Part shown: one piece after another, positions 5,141-6,413 of the stretch
How positions within the stretch are numbered: position 1 is the first letter of the stretch
Layout of the letters: every line of letters begins with the position of its first letter
Source: Spirochaetales bacterium
GTDB lineage: Bacteria; Spirochaetota; Spirochaetia; Treponematales; UBA12059
Reading direction: 5' to 3'
Assembly: GCA_004525355.1 (NCBI GenBank)
Contig: SPCK01000131.1
Coordinates: forward strand, 1 to 6,413
Length of the DNA: 6,413 nucleotides
Notes under the pieces: model-generated
Seen by the model: only the letters and a program-made list of their open reading frames with translations
Told to the model about the DNA's origin: nothing
The model's database searches: none
Position numbers and translations under genes: made by a program

Positions 5141-6190
5141 CTAGCTGTCGGGTTGGTCGACACGTTCGGCTTCTCCCGGTATCGCAGCGGCCTTCGCGTT
5201 GATGAAGGTTTCACGGTACCATGAGCTGGCATCGCCGATGGTCTGTTCAAGAGGCCGGAAGGAAACGCCCAGTTCGCTTCGACATTTTTCATTCGAGTAA
5301 TAGGCGGTCCAGCCGGAGAGCCTGCCATACGCTACCGTAAGCAGTGGACGCCTGCGCGTCGCAACGGAGGCGAGTTCCATGATCCAGCCCGCGGCGCCGA
5401 GTAGGAGAGGCGGGATCGGGAACGGTACGAAGACCTTGCCGGCGGCCCGGGCCATGAGTTCCAGGACCCGACTATACGGGACGTTGGCCCCAACGGCCAG
5501 ATAGGTCTCGCCGCTCCTTCCGGTTTTGGCGGCTGCCAGGATGGCCGAGACCAGATCGCGGACGTCGACGATGGCCAAGCCGCCCGCGAAGGTGCCGAAA
5601 AAAAAGGACCGGCGATACATGTCGCGGTAGAGCCGGTTGTGCGCCGATTCGGGCGAGGGATCTCCGGGGCCCATGATCGAAGCGGGATTGACGACGACCG
5701 CGTCCAGCCCGCGGGTACGTACGGCGTCCAGGACGATGCGTTGGCCGTCCCGCTTGGTGGTCATGTATGCAAAGTCCTCGGGCCAGTTGAAGGGTTCAGA
5801 CTCGGGCGCCGGGCTGCCGTCCTTACGGAAGCCCACGGCGCCGACCGATGATATGTGTACAAGGCGCCGTACGCCGGCATCAATGCACGCATCGACAAGT
5901 ACCGTGACGGCGTCCCGGTTGACCGCCTCCATGACGGGTCGGTCCAGGCGCCAGTAGGATATGAAGGCGGCCAGGTGGAATACCAGGTCCCGGTCCGCCA
6001 CTATCGTGCTGATCAGGCTCGGATCCCGCAGGTCGCCACGGACGACACGGACCCGGCCGTTCCAGTCGGCGGGTTCGTCCTCGGAGGGTAGCAACAGGGC
6101 CGTCAATCGATATGACGGCTCATCCTCGAGGAGCCGGGCAACGAGCGCACGGCCGACGAAACCGCCGGCGCCGGTGACGAGAACGTTCAT
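5141..6190 (-). CDS. Extended SDR / dihydroflavonol-4-reductase-like NAD(P)-dependent oxidoreductase (SDR3)
   Basis: The 349-residue product starts at ATG 6190, with GGAGG (6199-6195) 4 bases upstream. The cofactor motif is TGAGGFVG (6-13), RGDL gives D53, the active-site serines are in HISSVGAVG (S114/S115), and the catalytic pair is Y142-MTT-K146. NPASIMGPGD follows. The C-terminal part with WTAYYSNEKCRSELG resembles dihydroflavonol reductase-like and hopanoid-associated (HpnA-like) members. The PLLLGAAGWIMELASV stretch (about 261-276) is a hydrophobic helix common in the group and not evidence of a membrane protein. The last 20 or so residues are polar and may be disordered. It reads convergent with SDR2 and divergent from SDR4. 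The substrate could be a ketone/alcohol on a lipid or terpenoid, or a nucleotide sugar. Confidence 0.85.
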   Translation of the reverse strand: MNVLVTGAGGFVGRALVARLLEDEPSYRLTALLLPSEDEPADWNGRVRVVRGDLRDPSLISTIVADRDLVFHLAAFISYWRLDRPVMEAVNRDAVTVLVDACIDAGVRRLVHISSVGAVGFRKDGSPAPESEPFNWPEDFAYMTTKRDGQRIVLDAVRTRGLDAVVVNPASIMGPGDPSPESAHNRLYRDMYRRSFFFGTFAGGLAIVDVRDLVSAILAAAKTGRSGETYLAVGANVPYSRVLELMARAAGKVFVPFPIPPLLLGAAGWIMELASVATRRRPLLTVAYGRLSGWTAYYSNEKCRSELGVSFRPLEQTIGDASSWYRETFINAKAAAIPGEAERVDQPDS

Positions 6191-6267
6191 GTAGCCTCCG
6201 GGTCGAATGGTACCGTTCCCGGGGATACAAGATCAACGGGCGCCCTTGGGGCCTGCGGAGGTACATG
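6191..6267. promoter_or_regulatory. Short divergent intergenic region between SDR3 and SDR4
   Basis: Two divergent genes must be started from these 77 bases or from promoters inside the neighbouring gene. Both edges carry GGAGG-type ribosome sites (6199-6195, - ; 6257-6261, +). GGTACC and CCCGGG palindromes lie between. I see no clear -35/-10 pair in either direction. Confidence 0.4.
6257..6261 (+). promoter_or_regulatory. Ribosome binding site deciding the SDR4 start
   Basis: GGAGG lies 3 bases before ATG 6265 and 6 bases before ATG 6268. The spacing favours the second of the two adjacent ATGs. Confidence 0.6.
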
Positions 6268-6413
6268 ATGAAGATTGGCGTGACGGGAGCCTTCGGTTTT
6301 CTGGGAGCGAACGTGGTGGCACAGGCCTTGTCGCAGGGACGGCAGGTGGTCGCGTTCGCTTCGAAGACCAGGAGCAATCCCCTGTTCGATCCGGATCTGG
6401 TAGAAGTCAGGCA
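6268..6413 (+). CDS. Extended SDR, N-terminal fragment (SDR4, runs off the right edge)
   Basis: Forty-eight codons are visible before the window ends. The start begins MKIGVTGAFGFLGANVV, a first beta strand followed by the cofactor motif TGAFGFLG (6-13). The second strand, VVAFASKTR, ends in Lys and Arg with no acid, which hints at NADP(H). Further in, LVEVR probably leads to the usual acidic residue just beyond the edge. The catalytic Tyr/Lys are not in the window, so activity cannot be judged. An ATG one codon earlier (6265) is the alternative start. It diverges from SDR3 and shows that the SDR run continues to the right. Confidence 0.75.
   Translation, partial: MKIGVTGAFGFLGANVVAQALSQGRQVVAFASKTRSNPLFDPDLVEVR

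Noticed and set aside
6120..6377. 85-codon - strand frame across the SDR3/SDR4 boundary
   Set aside because: It overlaps the start regions of SDR3 and SDR4, which carry clear cofactor motifs and GGAGG ribosome sites.
2115..6413. A complete olefin (oleABCD), hopanoid or bacterial sterol cluster
   Set aside because: Only SDR-type genes and a thioesterase are present; no thiolase, AMP-ligase, cyclase or oxygenase partner is visible, so naming the pathway or assigning ole/hpn/sdm symbols is not supported.

Overview
This window is a 6.4 kb piece of a GC-rich bacterial chromosome. Coding stretches I counted run about 62-67% GC. The sigma70-like promoter hexamers, GGAGG-type ribosome binding sites and ATGA gene overlap fit a Gram-negative bacterium. 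The protein families (DUF819, SprA-related metalloprotease, FatA/FatB-type acyl-ACP thioesterase, extended SDRs) occur in several phyla, so I cannot place it to genus or class. I see no RNA gene, CRISPR array, insertion sequence or phage gene.

Layout. (1) Bases 2-619, + strand: the C-terminal half of a DUF819 integral membrane protein, cut by the window edge. (2) Bases 691-1191, - strand: a small protein with an HExxH motif of the SprA-related (CJM1_0395-type) putative metalloprotease family. It converges on gene 1 and has its own good sigma70-like promoter. (3) Bases 3907 down to 1328, - strand: a three-gene operon of a CPBP/CAAX-type intramembrane protease, an extended SDR related to 3-beta-hydroxysteroid dehydrogenase/OleD, and an acyl-ACP thioesterase. 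The first two genes overlap by ATGA; the third follows after 34 bases with its own ribosome site. (4) Bases 3908-4164: a divergent, AT-richer (about 43% GC) control region with several inverted repeats. (5) Bases 4165-5136, + strand: a second extended SDR. (6) Bases 5141-6190, - strand: a third extended SDR, tail to tail with the second across a 4-base gap. (7) Bases 6268 to the right edge, + strand: the start of a fourth SDR, divergent from the third.

Together, four different extended SDRs and an acyl-ACP thioesterase suggest a lipid, polyketide-like or isoprenoid/sterol-like pathway. In such a pathway the thioesterase would release acyl chains and the SDRs would reduce or oxidise beta-keto/hydroxy (or sugar) groups. 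The product cannot be named from this window: no ketosynthase, ligase, cyclase or glycosyltransferase is visible, and the cluster continues past the right edge. The DUF819 and SprA-type genes look like unrelated neighbours on the left flank, although the SprA-type promoter shares a 17-base near-match with the cluster's central control region.
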